A DNA stretch of 64,000 nucleotides from Shimia aestuarii. GTDB taxonomy: Bacteria > Pseudomonadota > Alphaproteobacteria > Rhodobacterales > Rhodobacteraceae. The notes beneath the pieces were generated by a model. The model was not told the DNA's origin, ran no database searches, and saw nothing but the letters and a program-made list of their open reading frames with translations. A program made the position numbers and the translations under genes. The stretch lies in assembly GCF_900114635.1 (NCBI RefSeq), contig NZ_FOTQ01000001.1, positions 496,001-560,000 of the forward strand. Reading direction: 5' to 3'. Of this stretch, positions 34,633 through 43,452 are shown in pieces. Every line of letters starts with the position of its first letter. The first letter of the stretch is position 1.

Positions 34633-34703
34633 TCCGGGCTTGCAGGCGCGCGCGCTTGGGATAACCTGTGCTCTGTCAATCCGACCGACCGCAAGAGGCC
34701 CCC

Positions 34704-36092
34704 ATGTCCCTGACTTTCGCCCCGGCGACCGCCGACGCCCTGCCACTCCACATCGTCGACAAGGACGGATTTGACGGCTGGCTCTCATCCCAATCCCCCG
34801 CGATCCAGCGCTGGGTCGCAGCCAGCGACTTCAAGCCCGTGACCGGAAAAACGCTGTTGGTCCCTGGCACATCCGGCACGCCTTTGCTGGCGGTTGCGGG
34901 CTTTGGCGATGCCACGTCGCGCGGCCGAGTCCGCTTTCCGCTCGCTGCCGCCGCCGCCGCGCTCCCCCCCGGCACTTACCAACTCGCCCTGCCTTTGCCC
35001 GCTGGCGACATTGAAACCGAAACGCTTGGCTGGCTACTGTCCTCCTATGCTTTTGACAAATATAAGAAAAAATCCGGAAGCGCGGCGCGCCTCGTCTGCC
35101 CCCCCGGCATTGATGCGTCGCGTGTCGAGGCTATCGCCGCCGCCGAGGCGCTGACCCGGGACCTGATCAACACCCCCGCCGCCGACATGGGTCCCGCTGC
35201 GCTCGAAACCGCCGCACGAGACCTCGCAGAAACCCATGGCGCCCAAGTCAACGTGACCCGCGGCGATGATCTGCTGCACCAGAACTTTCCGATGATCCAT
35301 GCGGTTGGGCGCGCCGCCGCGCCCAACCGTGCCCCGCGCCTGATCGACCTGACATGGGGCAACACGGGCTCATCCCTGACCCTCGTCGGCAAGGGTGTCT
35401 GCTTTGACACCGGCGGCCTCAACCTCAAGCCCGGCAACTCCATGGCGCTGATGAAAAAGGACATGGGCGGGGCTGCGACGGTGCTGGGACTGGCGAAGAT
35501 GATCATGTCCCTGAACCTGGGCCTGCGTCTGCGCGTCCTGATCCCGGCGGTGGAAAATGCGGTTTCGGGCGATGCTTTCCGCCCCGGCGACGTACTCACG
35601 TCGCGCAAGGGCCTGACCGTTGAAATCAACAACACAGATGCCGAAGGCCGCCTCGTGCTGGCCGATGCGTTGGCGCTGGCCTCCGAGGAAAACCCCGATC
35701 TCCTGATCTCGATGGCCACCCTTACTGGCGCTGCCCGGGTCGCCGTCGGCCCAGATCTCGCCCCTTATTTCACCGACGATCCCGTCTTTTCGTCCGTTTT
35801 GGAACAGGCCGCGGCGCATGTGGCCGATCCGGTCTGGCGCCTGCCCTTCTGGGAGCCCTACGAAAGGATGATCGAGCCGGACATCGCCGATCTCGACAAC
35901 GCTCCATCCGGTGGCATGGCCGGGTCTATCACCGCCGCCCTTTTCCTGCGCCGCTTCGCTTCGGATCAGCGCTATGCCCATTTCGACATCTACGGTTGGA
36001 ATCCCACCGCCGCCCCCGCCCGTCCCAAGGGCGGAGTCGGCATGGGCGCACGCGCGATCCTTGCGGCCCTGCCCAAGCTGCTGCCGCTCTGA
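34704..36092 (+). CDS. Leucyl aminopeptidase (M17 family)
   Basis: A 462-residue cytosolic dizinc aminopeptidase. The M17 signature NNTDAEGRLVLADAL lies near residue 310. The metal and catalytic segments LVGKGVCFDTGGLNLKPG (near 230), MKKDMGGAATVLG and VENAVSGDAFRPGDVL are all present. The N-terminal domain is shorter than in E. coli PepA (503 residues). The ATG at 34704 follows GCAAGAGGCCCCC. Its stop overlaps the next start (TGATG), coupling it to the NlpC/P60 peptidase, which suggests a shared task in peptide or cell-wall turnover. Confidence 0.93.
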   Translation: MSLTFAPATADALPLHIVDKDGFDGWLSSQSPAIQRWVAASDFKPVTGKTLLVPGTSGTPLLAVAGFGDATSRGRVRFPLAAAAAALPPGTYQLALPLPAGDIETETLGWLLSSYAFDKYKKKSGSAARLVCPPGIDASRVEAIAAAEALTRDLINTPAADMGPAALETAARDLAETHGAQVNVTRGDDLLHQNFPMIHAVGRAAAPNRAPRLIDLTWGNTGSSLTLVGKGVCFDTGGLNLKPGNSMALMKKDMGGAATVLGLAKMIMSLNLGLRLRVLIPAVENAVSGDAFRPGDVLTSRKGLTVEINNTDAEGRLVLADALALASEENPDLLISMATLTGAARVAVGPDLAPYFTDDPVFSSVLEQAAAHVADPVWRLPFWEPYERMIEPDIADLDNAPSGGMAGSITAALFLRRFASDQRYAHFDIYGWNPTAAPARPKGGVGMGARAILAALPKLLPL

Positions 36093-36970
36093 TGGACCGC
36101 CGCCTGACCCCGGCCAACGGCTCCGTCGCCCATGCCGCCCTCAAGGGCAAGGTCGAGGCTGCGGCCTTCGTGGCGCCGACCCGCCACATGATCGCCGTCC
36201 CCGTGGCCCCTTTACTCAGCCAACCCGCCATCTCGGCCCCGCGCGACCGCGAACTGGCCTTTGGCGAAGGCTTCGACGTTCTGGAAAAACGCAACGGTTG
36301 GGCCTTTGGACAGGCAACCCGTGACGGTTATGTCGGCTATGTCCCCGAGGACGTGCTGGCAACGGATTTCCTGACCCCCACCCATCGCGTCATCGCACCG
36401 ACCTACTGGCGCTCTGAACCGCGCCTGAAATCGGCCTACGAGCCGATGCCCCTGCCCATTGGCGCCAAGGTGTCCGTGCGCACCTCCCATCACGACCATT
36501 GCGACTGGGCCGAAATCGACTGGCCCGCGACATCCCCGGACAGCACGGGCAGCGCGGTCTATGTCCCGATGCCACAGCTATTGCCGCTGGACCAGATCGC
36601 CACCGACCCTGTGGCCGAGGCTGAACGCTATCTTGGCATCCCCTATCTCTGGGCGGGAAATTCCGGGTTCGGCATCGACTGTTCCGGTCTGGTGCAGGCC
36701 GCCCTGCTGGCCTGCGACATCCCCTGCCCCGGCGACAGCGATCTCCAGGAAGCCGCCTTTGCCGTTGCTTCCGGCGGATACAAGCGCGGCGATCTTCTGT
36801 TCTGGAAGGGCCATGTCGCGTTCGTGGCAGACCCAGACAGGCTGATCCACGCCAATGCCCATCACATGGCCGTGGCCTATGAACCCATTGCCGACACCAT
36901 TTCCAGGATCGCAGCCCAGGACGGCGGTCCGGTCACATCCCACAAGCGCCCATCGCAGGAGGCACCATGA
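36092..36970 (+). CDS. NlpC/P60 family peptidase with SH3-like domains
   Basis: A 292-residue protein with SH3-like repeats in the first 165 residues (SAPRDRELAFGEGFDVLEKR, GYVGYVPEDVL) and a C-terminal NlpC/P60 domain. The catalytic Cys is in GIDCSGLVQAALL near residue 198, the His in FWKGHVAFVADP near 243, and the third polar residue in LIHANAHHM. Such enzymes cut gamma-D-Glu-diaminopimelate bonds in cell-wall peptides. No signal peptide is seen, so it may act on recycled muropeptides in the cytoplasm, fitting its coupling to the aminopeptidase gene. Confidence 0.9.
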   Translation: MDRRLTPANGSVAHAALKGKVEAAAFVAPTRHMIAVPVAPLLSQPAISAPRDRELAFGEGFDVLEKRNGWAFGQATRDGYVGYVPEDVLATDFLTPTHRVIAPTYWRSEPRLKSAYEPMPLPIGAKVSVRTSHHDHCDWAEIDWPATSPDSTGSAVYVPMPQLLPLDQIATDPVAEAERYLGIPYLWAGNSGFGIDCSGLVQAALLACDIPCPGDSDLQEAAFAVASGGYKRGDLLFWKGHVAFVADPDRLIHANAHHMAVAYEPIADTISRIAAQDGGPVTSHKRPSQEAP

Positions 36971-37935
36971 CCGATTCCTTTTTTCACCCCGTCTCTGGCA
37001 TGGACCTACCGCGTTTTGCCGGTATTCCCAGCTTCATGCGACTACCCGTTCTGGGGCTTGATGATGCGCGGCGCAAGGATGTCGATATCGGCCTGATCGG
37101 CGTGCCTTGGGATTCGGGCACGACCAACCGCCCCGGCCCGCGCCACGGACCGCGCCAGCTGCGCGATGCCTCAACCATGATCCGTGCAGAAAACGGCGCC
37201 ACGGGCGTGCGGCCGTTCGAGCTGGTCAACTGCGCCGATCTCGGCGATGTCGGCCCAAACCCGGCGGATATCCAGGACAGCATGGCCCGCATCACCGCCT
37301 TCTATTCCGATGTGCGCGCACAGGGGATTACTCCGCTTACAGCAGGCGGAGACCACCTGACCTCCCTGCCGGTGCTACGCGCGCTGGCGGCAGATGCCCC
37401 CCTGGGCATGGTCCATTTCGACAGCCACACCGATCTCTTTCACAGCTATTTCGGCGGCACGATGTACACCCACGGCACCCCGTTCCGCCGCGCGGTCGAG
37501 GAAGGGCTTCTCGATCCCAAACGCGTGGTCCAGATCGGCATTCGCGGCACACAATATGACAGTGAAGACCAGGATTTCGCCAAGTCGGTCGGCATCCGCG
37601 TGATCAAGATCGAGGAGTATTTTGCCCGCGGCCTCGACGACGTGATGGCCGAAGCCCGAGAAATTGTCGGCACCGCGCCCACCTATCTTTCTTATGATAT
37701 CGACTTTGTGGACCCGACCTTTGCGCCGGGCACCGGCACGCCTGAAGTGGGCGGCCCGAATTCGTTCGAGGCGCTTCAGGTCGTGCGCGCGCTGGAGGGG
37801 GTCAATTTCGTGGGGGCTGATCTGGTCGAAGTGTCACCACCGTTTGACAGCTCGGGCGGAACCGCCTTCCTCGGCGTGTCGATCATGTTCGAAATGCTCT
37901 GCATTATGGCCAATGCGATCTCGGCCAAAACCTGA
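36967..37935 (+). CDS. speB: Ureohydrolase, agmatinase-like
   Basis: A 322-residue dimanganese ureohydrolase. The metal ligands are visible in TAGGDHLTSLP near residue 124, VHFDSHTDLFHSY near 148 and SYDIDFVDPTFAPGTGTPEVGG near 242. Agmatinases split agmatine to putrescine and urea. Guanidinobutyrase or guanidinopropionase activity has the same signature, so the symbol is provisional. Its ATG overlaps the NlpC/P60 stop (ATGA), making a three-gene coupled operon. It ends close to a GC-rich hairpin at 37957. Confidence 0.88.
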   Translation: MTDSFFHPVSGMDLPRFAGIPSFMRLPVLGLDDARRKDVDIGLIGVPWDSGTTNRPGPRHGPRQLRDASTMIRAENGATGVRPFELVNCADLGDVGPNPADIQDSMARITAFYSDVRAQGITPLTAGGDHLTSLPVLRALAADAPLGMVHFDSHTDLFHSYFGGTMYTHGTPFRRAVEEGLLDPKRVVQIGIRGTQYDSEDQDFAKSVGIRVIKIEEYFARGLDDVMAEAREIVGTAPTYLSYDIDFVDPTFAPGTGTPEVGGPNSFEALQVVRALEGVNFVGADLVEVSPPFDSSGGTAFLGVSIMFEMLCIMANAISAKT

Positions 37936-37956
37936 AGGGATTTGGGGCGCCGCCCC

Positions 37957-38005
37957 GTCGCGGGCACGCCCGCGACTCCCCGGGGTATTTCTGGAAAAAG
38001 AAAGT
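37957..38005. repeat. GC hairpin plus GTATTTCTGG-type motif
   Basis: GTCGCGGGC and CCCGCGAC form a hairpin (37957-37976), followed by CGGGGTATTTCTGGAAAAAG and AAGTGAAGG. The second part resembles TGAGTATTTTTGGCAAAATG at 25282. Together they look like copies of a short dispersed intergenic element. It sits in the gap between the convergent ureohydrolase and DUF2794 genes. Confidence 0.4.
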
Positions 38006-38016
38006 GAAGGGGCGTT

Positions 38017-38364
38017 TTAGTCGACGCTGCGGATCAGCTTGCGCTCGAGCACGCGCAAAACGGTCTTGAGGTCATGGCCGCGTTTGAGTACCTGCCCATC
38101 TATCCCGATGACCGCGTACATGCCTTGCCGATTGCGCAGCTTGGGACGCTTTTCGATCCGGTAGAGCGGGTTTTCCGCCGTGCGCCGAAAGACCGAGAAC
38201 ACGGCCGCTTCCTTGAGCAGCGAGATGCCGTAGTCGCGCCATTCGCCCGCAGCCACCATGCGCCCATATAGCGACAGGATCAGGTTCAGTTCGGTGCGGT
38301 GAAACGCCACCTGCGGCGGCGCCTGCGGGCCGGTGTGCAGTGGAATGGGCGGTTGGGCATTCAT
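38017..38364 (-). CDS. DUF2794 protein
   Basis: A 115-residue soluble protein of the DUF2794 (PF10984) family, which is confined largely to alphaproteobacteria. Conserved segments are FHRTELNLILSLYGRMVAAGEW, WRDYGISLLKEAAVFSVFRR and YRIEKRPKLRNRQGMYAVIG. The ATG at 38364 is chosen: the longer frame back to 38487 is not conserved. Function is unknown. Confidence 0.85.
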   Translation of the reverse strand: MNAQPPIPLHTGPQAPPQVAFHRTELNLILSLYGRMVAAGEWRDYGISLLKEAAVFSVFRRTAENPLYRIEKRPKLRNRQGMYAVIGIDGQVLKRGHDLKTVLRVLERKLIRSVD

Positions 38365-38505
38365 ACCCTCAGATTTGCGCCGTTTTTGAGAGAAATCAAG
38401 CCTGCCTCGGTTTTGCCTCAGATTCATCTGCAAATGGCCCTTGAGCGATCCTTTTTCTGCCAAAGCCATGCAGCATCTTACTCTCATAGCGAAACTTGAA
38501 CGCTA

Positions 38506-38566
38506 CCCCCGGCGGCGCGACGTTATTGCCCCCACCCAGTGCGCGCCGCCGGGGGCACTTTTTTCC
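38506..38566 (+). terminator. Strong plus-strand terminator without an obvious gene
   Basis: CCCCCGGCGGCGCG (38506-38519) is perfectly complementary to CGCGCCGCCGGGGG (38542-38555), with CACTTTTTTCC after it. An alternative stem TGCCCCC/GGGGGCA shares the descending arm. Both flanking genes are on the minus strand, so it would end a plus-strand transcript of the 38365-38505 gap, possibly a small RNA. Confidence 0.7.
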
Positions 38567-38572
38567 GGACAA

Positions 38573-40231
38573 TCAGGCAAAGGCCCCGTGGCAGAACCAG
38601 CCCGAGGACATGGCCCCGCCATGTGCGTAGTAGAGCCAGAGCCGCTCACCACTTTCACAGGTCACGCGCCAATAGTCGCGCACCCCCGTCCGCCAGTCCG
38701 GATCATCCAGCCACCATTCCGGTGCGATCCGCTCGGGGCCTTGCGCCGCCACCCAGGCCATGTCGCGCCCGCGCCAGCGGAACGGCCCGGTCAGGCGCGG
38801 GGTATCCGGCGCCATCACCGGTTCGGGATGCCAGAGCAGCAAGGGCCGCGCCACCGGCGGGGTGGGCCAGTCTTCGCGGTAGGGCTCGGACCAGGCCGCA
38901 TGCAGCACCTGCGCGCCTTTTTCCGGGATATGGCTTGAGGCCGGGTGGCGCCGGGTGATCTGTTCCAGCCCGATCCGCGCCCCGATCCGCCCCACAAGGT
39001 CATCAAGCGCATGGCCCGCCGACAGGCGCTCGGCCACCGCCCGCCCTGCTTCGAGATGTCCGACCGCCCGGCGCTGATGCAGCGCTTCGACCCGGACCGC
39101 TTCGATGCGCAGCATGTCGATGCCGAACCCGGCGTCGATCTCGTCAAGCTTCATCCGCAACAAGGGGCGGATGCGCTCCGGCTCGTCGCTCGCCCGCGCA
39201 AGCCCCACATCCACCCATTGCATGCTTTGGTCGGTGCGAAATACCTGCAGCCGCACCACCCGCGCGCCCTTACCCTGATCGCGCAGCTTGTCGCAAAGCG
39301 GCACCAGCAACCGCTGGATCCCCGCCATCAGGTCATCTTCCAGCCCGATCGGATCAGGCAAAGTCATGCGCACAGCAAAGACCGGCGCGGGCGCGGCCGG
39401 GCTCACTGGTTCGGGCACGCTGCCCAGCGCCTGGTCCAGCCGCAGCACCAGCCCCTTGCCAAAGCGCCGCGCTAGGGCCGCGCGGGGTTGCCCGCTCAGA
39501 TCCCCGATCCGGCGCAAACCCAGCCGGGCCAGTTCCGCCTGGGTCTCGGCCTCCAGCCGCAGCCCCGCCACCGGCAAACCGGCCAGCGCGCCATGAGTCT
39601 GGCCCGGCGGGGCGATCCGCGCGCCCTGCACAGCCGTGGCCAGTGTCGTCGGCGGCGTCCCACCCCGGGTCCAATGCCGCCGCCTGACCGCCCGGCTGCG
39701 CGTCGCCCGCGCTTCCTGGCGGATGTCATCCCCGCTGCGGTGACTCTCACCGGCCTGCGCGGCAAACCGGGCCAGCGCCCAGGCCGCGCCCAGCGTATCG
39801 GCCAGCCCGACATGCACCGTCATCCCCAAACGCGCGCATTCCTCGGTCACCTCGGACACCAGCCCCTCTTCCCCGCCAAAAAGATGGGCGCAACCCGTGA
39901 TATCCATCACCAGAGAATCCGGCGGCTGTTCTGCAACCCAGGGCGAGAACTTGCCCGCCCAGCGCCGGATCACGCCAAGGAAAGCGGCCTCGGCCGGCTT
40001 GTTCTGCAGCCGCATGATCACCTCGGGGCACATGGCCTGCGCATCGCGCATGGGCTGGCCCAGCGTCAGCCCCGCCGCTTCAGCCTCTGGGGAAAGCGAC
40101 GAAATCACCTGCATCTGCCCGGTTTCCTGCAACACCACCAGCGGCGCCTCCAAAAGGCCCCGCTCCATACGGATCAGGCGTTCGGCCCCCAGACGCGGGA
40201 ACCACAGGGACAGGATACGGCGGGTTGGCAT
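38573..40231 (-). CDS. imuB: ImuB-like Y-family polymerase homologue
   Basis: This 552-residue inactive Y-family polymerase of the ImuB type connects ImuA and DnaE2 to the sliding clamp in damage-induced mutagenesis. The start MPTRRILSLWFPRLGAERL replaces the catalytic Asp motif of DinB (DMDCFFASVE), as in other ImuB proteins. DSLVMDITGCAHLFGGE, LGLRRIGDLSGQPRAALARRFG and the C-terminal GPFRWRGRDMAWVAAQGPERI with RVTCESGERLWLYY are characteristic. Operon partners imuA and dnaE2 are absent here. A GTTC-N7-GTTC SOS box lies 43 bases upstream. Confidence 0.92.
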   Translation of the reverse strand: MPTRRILSLWFPRLGAERLIRMERGLLEAPLVVLQETGQMQVISSLSPEAEAAGLTLGQPMRDAQAMCPEVIMRLQNKPAEAAFLGVIRRWAGKFSPWVAEQPPDSLVMDITGCAHLFGGEEGLVSEVTEECARLGMTVHVGLADTLGAAWALARFAAQAGESHRSGDDIRQEARATRSRAVRRRHWTRGGTPPTTLATAVQGARIAPPGQTHGALAGLPVAGLRLEAETQAELARLGLRRIGDLSGQPRAALARRFGKGLVLRLDQALGSVPEPVSPAAPAPVFAVRMTLPDPIGLEDDLMAGIQRLLVPLCDKLRDQGKGARVVRLQVFRTDQSMQWVDVGLARASDEPERIRPLLRMKLDEIDAGFGIDMLRIEAVRVEALHQRRAVGHLEAGRAVAERLSAGHALDDLVGRIGARIGLEQITRRHPASSHIPEKGAQVLHAAWSEPYREDWPTPPVARPLLLWHPEPVMAPDTPRLTGPFRWRGRDMAWVAAQGPERIAPEWWLDDPDWRTGVRDYWRVTCESGERLWLYYAHGGAMSSGWFCHGAFA

Positions 40232-40273
40232 GTCAATCTATCAGGCAGCACAAACAGAACATCAGGCGCAAAT

Positions 40274-40288
40274 GTTCTTCTTATGTTC
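40274..40288. promoter_or_regulatory. LexA (SOS) box of imuB
   Basis: GTTC (40274-40277), seven bases, GTTC (40285-40288) is a perfect alphaproteobacterial LexA box. It lies 43 bases ahead of the imuB start, where it would overlap the promoter. Confidence 0.85.
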
Positions 40289-40495
40289 TATTGGTAAATA
40301 CCGCGATTCTCTCCTCCTGTCGAGACTTCAGCACGGCCCGCCCGCCACCGAAGCAACGGCTCACGCGCATCTCACGAAAACGTAATTCATTTAATTTCAG
40401 CACCTTAAAGGATCTTCGCCAGAAATCCGCCATGGGCACTCATCCAACCGCAGAACGTCGCCGTAGACCAGATACAACCAACAAGAGGAAACACC

Positions 40496-40999
40496 ATGCT
40501 CAGACGTTCTTTCATCGCTGCCATTGGCGGCATCGCCCTGTCGATCACCGCCGTGAACGCCACTCTGGCCGGCAGCAGTGCCGCCAAGATGGACATCGTG
40601 GACACCGCCGTTGCCGCAGGATCGTTCAATACGCTCGTTGCCGCCGTTCAGGCCGCCGGGCTGGTCGACACACTCAAGGGCGACGGTCCCTTTACCGTCT
40701 TCGCCCCCACGGACGCAGCGTTTGCCGCCCTGCCCGAAGGCACCGTCGAAAACCTGCTCAAGCCTGAAAACAAGGACCAGCTGGTTGCCATCCTGACCTA
40801 TCACGTGATCCCTTCGAAGGTGATGTCGGGCGACATCGCGGGTAAAACCGCCGAAGTCGCGACAGTTGAGGGCTCCAAGTTGAGCGTGGACGCAATGAAC
40901 GGTGTCAAAGTCGACGCCGCCACTGTCGTGACCGCCGACATCGCCACCAGCAACGGCGTGATCCACGTGATCGACACGGTTCTGATCCCACAGAGCTGA
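40496..40999 (+). CDS. Fasciclin (FAS1) domain protein, exported
   Basis: A 167-residue secreted protein with signal peptide [20 protein letters not shown] (cleavage near residue 25) and one FAS1 domain. The H1 motif [16 protein letters not shown] lies near residue 65, and the YH motif region [16 protein letters not shown] plus the C-terminal [14 protein letters not shown] complete the fold. FAS1 proteins mediate adhesion. AAGAGGAAACACC precedes the ATG. The 264-base gap upstream also contains the imuB SOS box. Confidence 0.93.
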   Translation: MLRRSFIAAIGGIALSITAVNATLAGSSAAKMDIVDTAVAAGSFNTLVAAVQAAGLVDTLKGDGPFTVFAPTDAAFAALPEGTVENLLKPENKDQLVAILTYHVIPSKVMSGDIAGKTAEVATVEGSKLSVDAMNGVKVDAATVVTADIATSNGVIHVIDTVLIPQS

Positions 41000-41114
41000 T
41001 CTGCCGAATCGGGGGCGCGGGCGCTGCGGCCTGTGCCCCCATTCGCAATGCACAAAATTGTGCCTTTGCCCCCGCGCCTTCCTGCCATTACCCTCTCCCC
41101 AAAAGGAGACAGGC

Positions 41115-41555
41115 ATGAACAGAACCAAACACGCGCTGACCATACTTACCATCTGCGCCGCCACGGCGGCCTTGGCACATGGTGGAGTCAAAGACCCGGA
41201 CGTGAAGGCACGCATGGATGCCATGAGCGCAATCGGCAAGGCCACCCAGACCCTTGGCGACATGGCCCGCGGAAAGATCCCGCTGCATCAGGCCAAGGCG
41301 CGCATGGCGCGCGACACGCTCAGCCTCAACGCCGCCAAGATCCCCGACCTGTTCGAAAACCCCGCCACTGATCCGAAATCCGAAGCGCTCCCCGCGATCT
41401 GGGAGGACTGGTCCGATTTCGCCGGTCGCGCCGAAACGATGGAACAGGCCGCGCTGGCGCTCGATTTCACGGATCGCGGCACACTCAGCACTACGATGCG
41501 CGATCTTGGCGCCACCTGCGGCGGATGCCACAAACGCTATCGGATCGACAAGTAA
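41115..41555 (+). CDS. Cytochrome c' (class II c-type cytochrome)
   Basis: A 146-residue periplasmic cytochrome of the four-helix c' family. It has a signal peptide (MNRTKHALTILTICAATAAL, processed near AHG) and a single C-terminal haem-binding motif CGGCHKRYR at residues about 135-143, the position diagnostic of class II. Cytochromes c' bind NO and may protect against nitrosative stress. AAAAGGAG precedes the ATG at 41115; a reading from 41058 lacks a signal peptide. The convergent inhibitor-like gene starts one base after the stop. Confidence 0.9.
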   Translation: MNRTKHALTILTICAATAALAHGGVKDPDVKARMDAMSAIGKATQTLGDMARGKIPLHQAKARMARDTLSLNAAKIPDLFENPATDPKSEALPAIWEDWSDFAGRAETMEQAALALDFTDRGTLSTTMRDLGATCGGCHKRYRIDK

Positions 41556-41556
41556 C

Positions 41557-41871
41557 TCAGCCGCACCAGACCTTGGTGACGATCTCGCGGTCGTCATGTT
41601 CGACGTTCAGCCGCTGCGGCAGGTATTCCATCGTGATGATCTGCCCCGGCGCAATCACGCGCACCTTTTCAGGCGTCTCGATCGTGTCCAGCACCGATAC
41701 CGGACGCCCCAGCATTGGCCCGAATGCCTCTTCCGAACAGCTTGACGATCCCACCAACGGAAGCTGCGACATCTGCGCAGACGCATTGATTTCCGGCTCC
41801 GGCATGGGGGTAGGTGCGGCACAAGCCACCAGAGCTCCAAGACACAGAATAGCGGGGATCACAGGGCGCAT
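41557..41871 (-). CDS. I78-like peptidase-inhibitor lipoprotein
   Basis: A 104-residue lipoprotein with signal MRPVIPAILCLGALVAC and lipobox LVAC. The mature part contains FGPMLGRPVSVL, VRVIAPGQIITMEYLPQRLNV and the terminal IVTKVWCG, matching I78-family inhibitors of serine peptidases, with one C-terminal Cys and one in SSSCSEE that may form a disulfide. Role: protection of the periplasm, inferred. It is convergent with the cytochrome c' gene and divergent from the formaldehyde dehydrogenase gene. Confidence 0.8.
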   Translation of the reverse strand: MRPVIPAILCLGALVACAAPTPMPEPEINASAQMSQLPLVGSSSCSEEAFGPMLGRPVSVLDTIETPEKVRVIAPGQIITMEYLPQRLNVEHDDREIVTKVWCG

Positions 41872-42012
41872 ATCGCCTCCTCAAAACAGAAACAGGAACT
41901 TCGGTAACAATGCCCGCCCTGTCGTATCTGCGCAACCGCATGTCGCACCCCCCTATTGAAAATCGCCCCCGTTTGCAGCACCCTGCCGCCAACAGATGGA
42001 GGACTTTGAAAA

Positions 42013-43152
42013 ATGATGCGCACACGTGCCGCCGTGGCTTTGGAAGCCGGAAAACCACTTGAAATCATGGAGGTGAACCTCGAAGGCCCCAAGGCAGGCG
42101 AAGTGCTGATCGAGGTCAAGGCCACCGGCATCTGCCATACCGATGAATTCACCCGTTCGGGCGCCGATCCCGAGGGGCTGTTCCCGTCCATTCTTGGCCA
42201 CGAGGGCGCGGGCATCGTCCTGGAAGTGGGCGAAGGCGTCACCACCCTTAAACCCGGCGATCACGTGATCCCGCTCTACACGCCGGAATGCCGCGAATGC
42301 CATTCCTGCCTGTCGGGCAAGACCAACCTCTGCACCGCCATTCGCGGCACCCAAGGTCAGGGCCTCATGCCCGACGGCACCACCCGCTTTTCGATGCTCG
42401 ATGGCACGCCGATCTATCACTACATGGGCTGCTCCACCTTCGCCAACCACACCGTCCTGCCCGAGATTGCGCTGGCCAAGGTGCGCGACGACGCGCCTTT
42501 CGACAAGATCTGCTATATCGGCTGCGGCGTGACCACCGGCATCGGCGCGGTGATCAACACCGCCGGGGTCGAAATCGGCTCGACGGCGGCCGTGTTCGGT
42601 CTGGGGGGCATCGGTCTCAACGTGATCCAGGGCCTGCGCATGGCCGGGGCCGACATGATCATTGGCATCGACCTCAATGACGACAAGGCCGAGATGGCCA
42701 AGAAGTTCGGCATGACCCATTTCGTGAACCCCTCGAAACTGCCCGAGGGCCAATCTGTCACCGAGGCGATCGTCGAACTCACCAAGACCGAGAAAGACGC
42801 TTTCGGTGGCGTGGATTACTCCTTTGACGCCACCGGCAACGTGCAGGTCATGCGCGACGCGCTGGAATGCTCGCACCGAGGCTGGGGCGTGTCGGTTATC
42901 ATCGGCGTGGCGCCGGCGGGGGCCGAAATCTCGACCCGCCCGTTCCAACTTGTGACGGGCCGCGTCTGGAAAGGCACCGCCTTTGGCGGCGCCAAGGGCC
43001 GCACCGATGTGCCCAAATTTGTCGACTGGTACATGGACGGCAAGATCGAAATCGACGACATGATCACGCACAAGCTCACACTGGACCAGATCAACGAAGG
43101 CTTTGATTTGATGCACGAAGGCAAGTCGATCCGCGCCGTGGTCGAGTTCTGA
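42013..43152 (+). CDS. S-(hydroxymethyl)glutathione dehydrogenase (class III ADH)
   Basis: A 379-residue zinc alcohol dehydrogenase that oxidises the glutathione adduct of formaldehyde and also reduces S-nitrosoglutathione. Catalytic zinc ligands are Cys in TGICHTDEF, His in LGHEGAGIV and Cys in IGCGVTTG. The structural zinc site is [16 protein letters not shown]. The Rossmann motif [14 protein letters not shown] lies near residue 196. GGAGG at the right distance serves ATG 42013 or 42016. A terminator follows at 43177. S-formylglutathione hydrolase, often adjacent, is not here. Confidence 0.95.
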   Translation: MMRTRAAVALEAGKPLEIMEVNLEGPKAGEVLIEVKATGICHTDEFTRSGADPEGLFPSILGHEGAGIVLEVGEGVTTLKPGDHVIPLYTPECRECHSCLSGKTNLCTAIRGTQGQGLMPDGTTRFSMLDGTPIYHYMGCSTFANHTVLPEIALAKVRDDAPFDKICYIGCGVTTGIGAVINTAGVEIGSTAAVFGLGGIGLNVIQGLRMAGADMIIGIDLNDDKAEMAKKFGMTHFVNPSKLPEGQSVTEAIVELTKTEKDAFGGVDYSFDATGNVQVMRDALECSHRGWGVSVIIGVAPAGAEISTRPFQLVTGRVWKGTAFGGAKGRTDVPKFVDWYMDGKIEIDDMITHKLTLDQINEGFDLMHEGKSIRAVVEF

Positions 43153-43176
43153 TCCTACGGGGATATCTTTGGGAAC

Positions 43177-43203
43177 CGGGCCGTAATTCTGCGGCCCGTT
43201 TTC
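43177..43203 (+). terminator. Terminator of the formaldehyde dehydrogenase gene
   Basis: CGGGCCG (43177-43183) pairs with CGGCCCG (43192-43198), loop TAATTCTG, then TTTTCGTTC. Confidence 0.85.
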
Positions 43204-43211
43204 GTTCGGGT

Positions 43212-43357
43212 GCCGCCGGGCAGCGCCCGACCGAGGGTGGGCGCCGCAACGATTGAGGTCGCCACTTTATCCAGCCATTAACATCCAACCTCTGTGCGTG
43301 AGAGTACCCGCGAAAAAGCGCCCGCCCATGGGGCGGTCGGGCGCTGCCCGGCGGCGT
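43212..43357. repeat. 22-bp perfect inverted repeat flanking about 100 bp
   Basis: The 22 bases at 43212-43233, beginning GCCGCCGGGCAGCG, are the exact complement of 43336-43357, ending CTGCCCGGCGGC. The space between is 102 bases and contains no ORF. It could fold as a long stem or represent two inverted copies of a palindromic intergenic repeat. Confidence 0.85.
43313..43346 (-). terminator. Minus-strand terminator-like hairpin
   Basis: GCGCCCG (43320-43326) pairs with CGGGCGC (43340-43346); read on the minus strand the stem is followed by GCTTTTTCG. No minus-strand gene upstream of it is evident, so it may stop antisense transcription from the NYN gene. Confidence 0.55.
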
Positions 43358-43452
43358 GCAAGCACGCCTTGATTCCGGGCGGTTCGAAAACACCGACCGT
43401 TTGCATTCCGCTTCACCCAACGTCATGCTGACTGAAAACAACAGGACCCACC

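Larger units (their letters stand above)
43153..43452. other. 300-base intergenic region with hairpins
   Basis: No gene. It holds the terminator at 43177, a 22-base inverted repeat at 43212/43336, a minus-strand terminator-like hairpin and a GGCGTGC/GCACGCC hairpin at 43354-43370. The promoter of the NYN gene must lie near 43380-43440. Confidence 0.6.
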
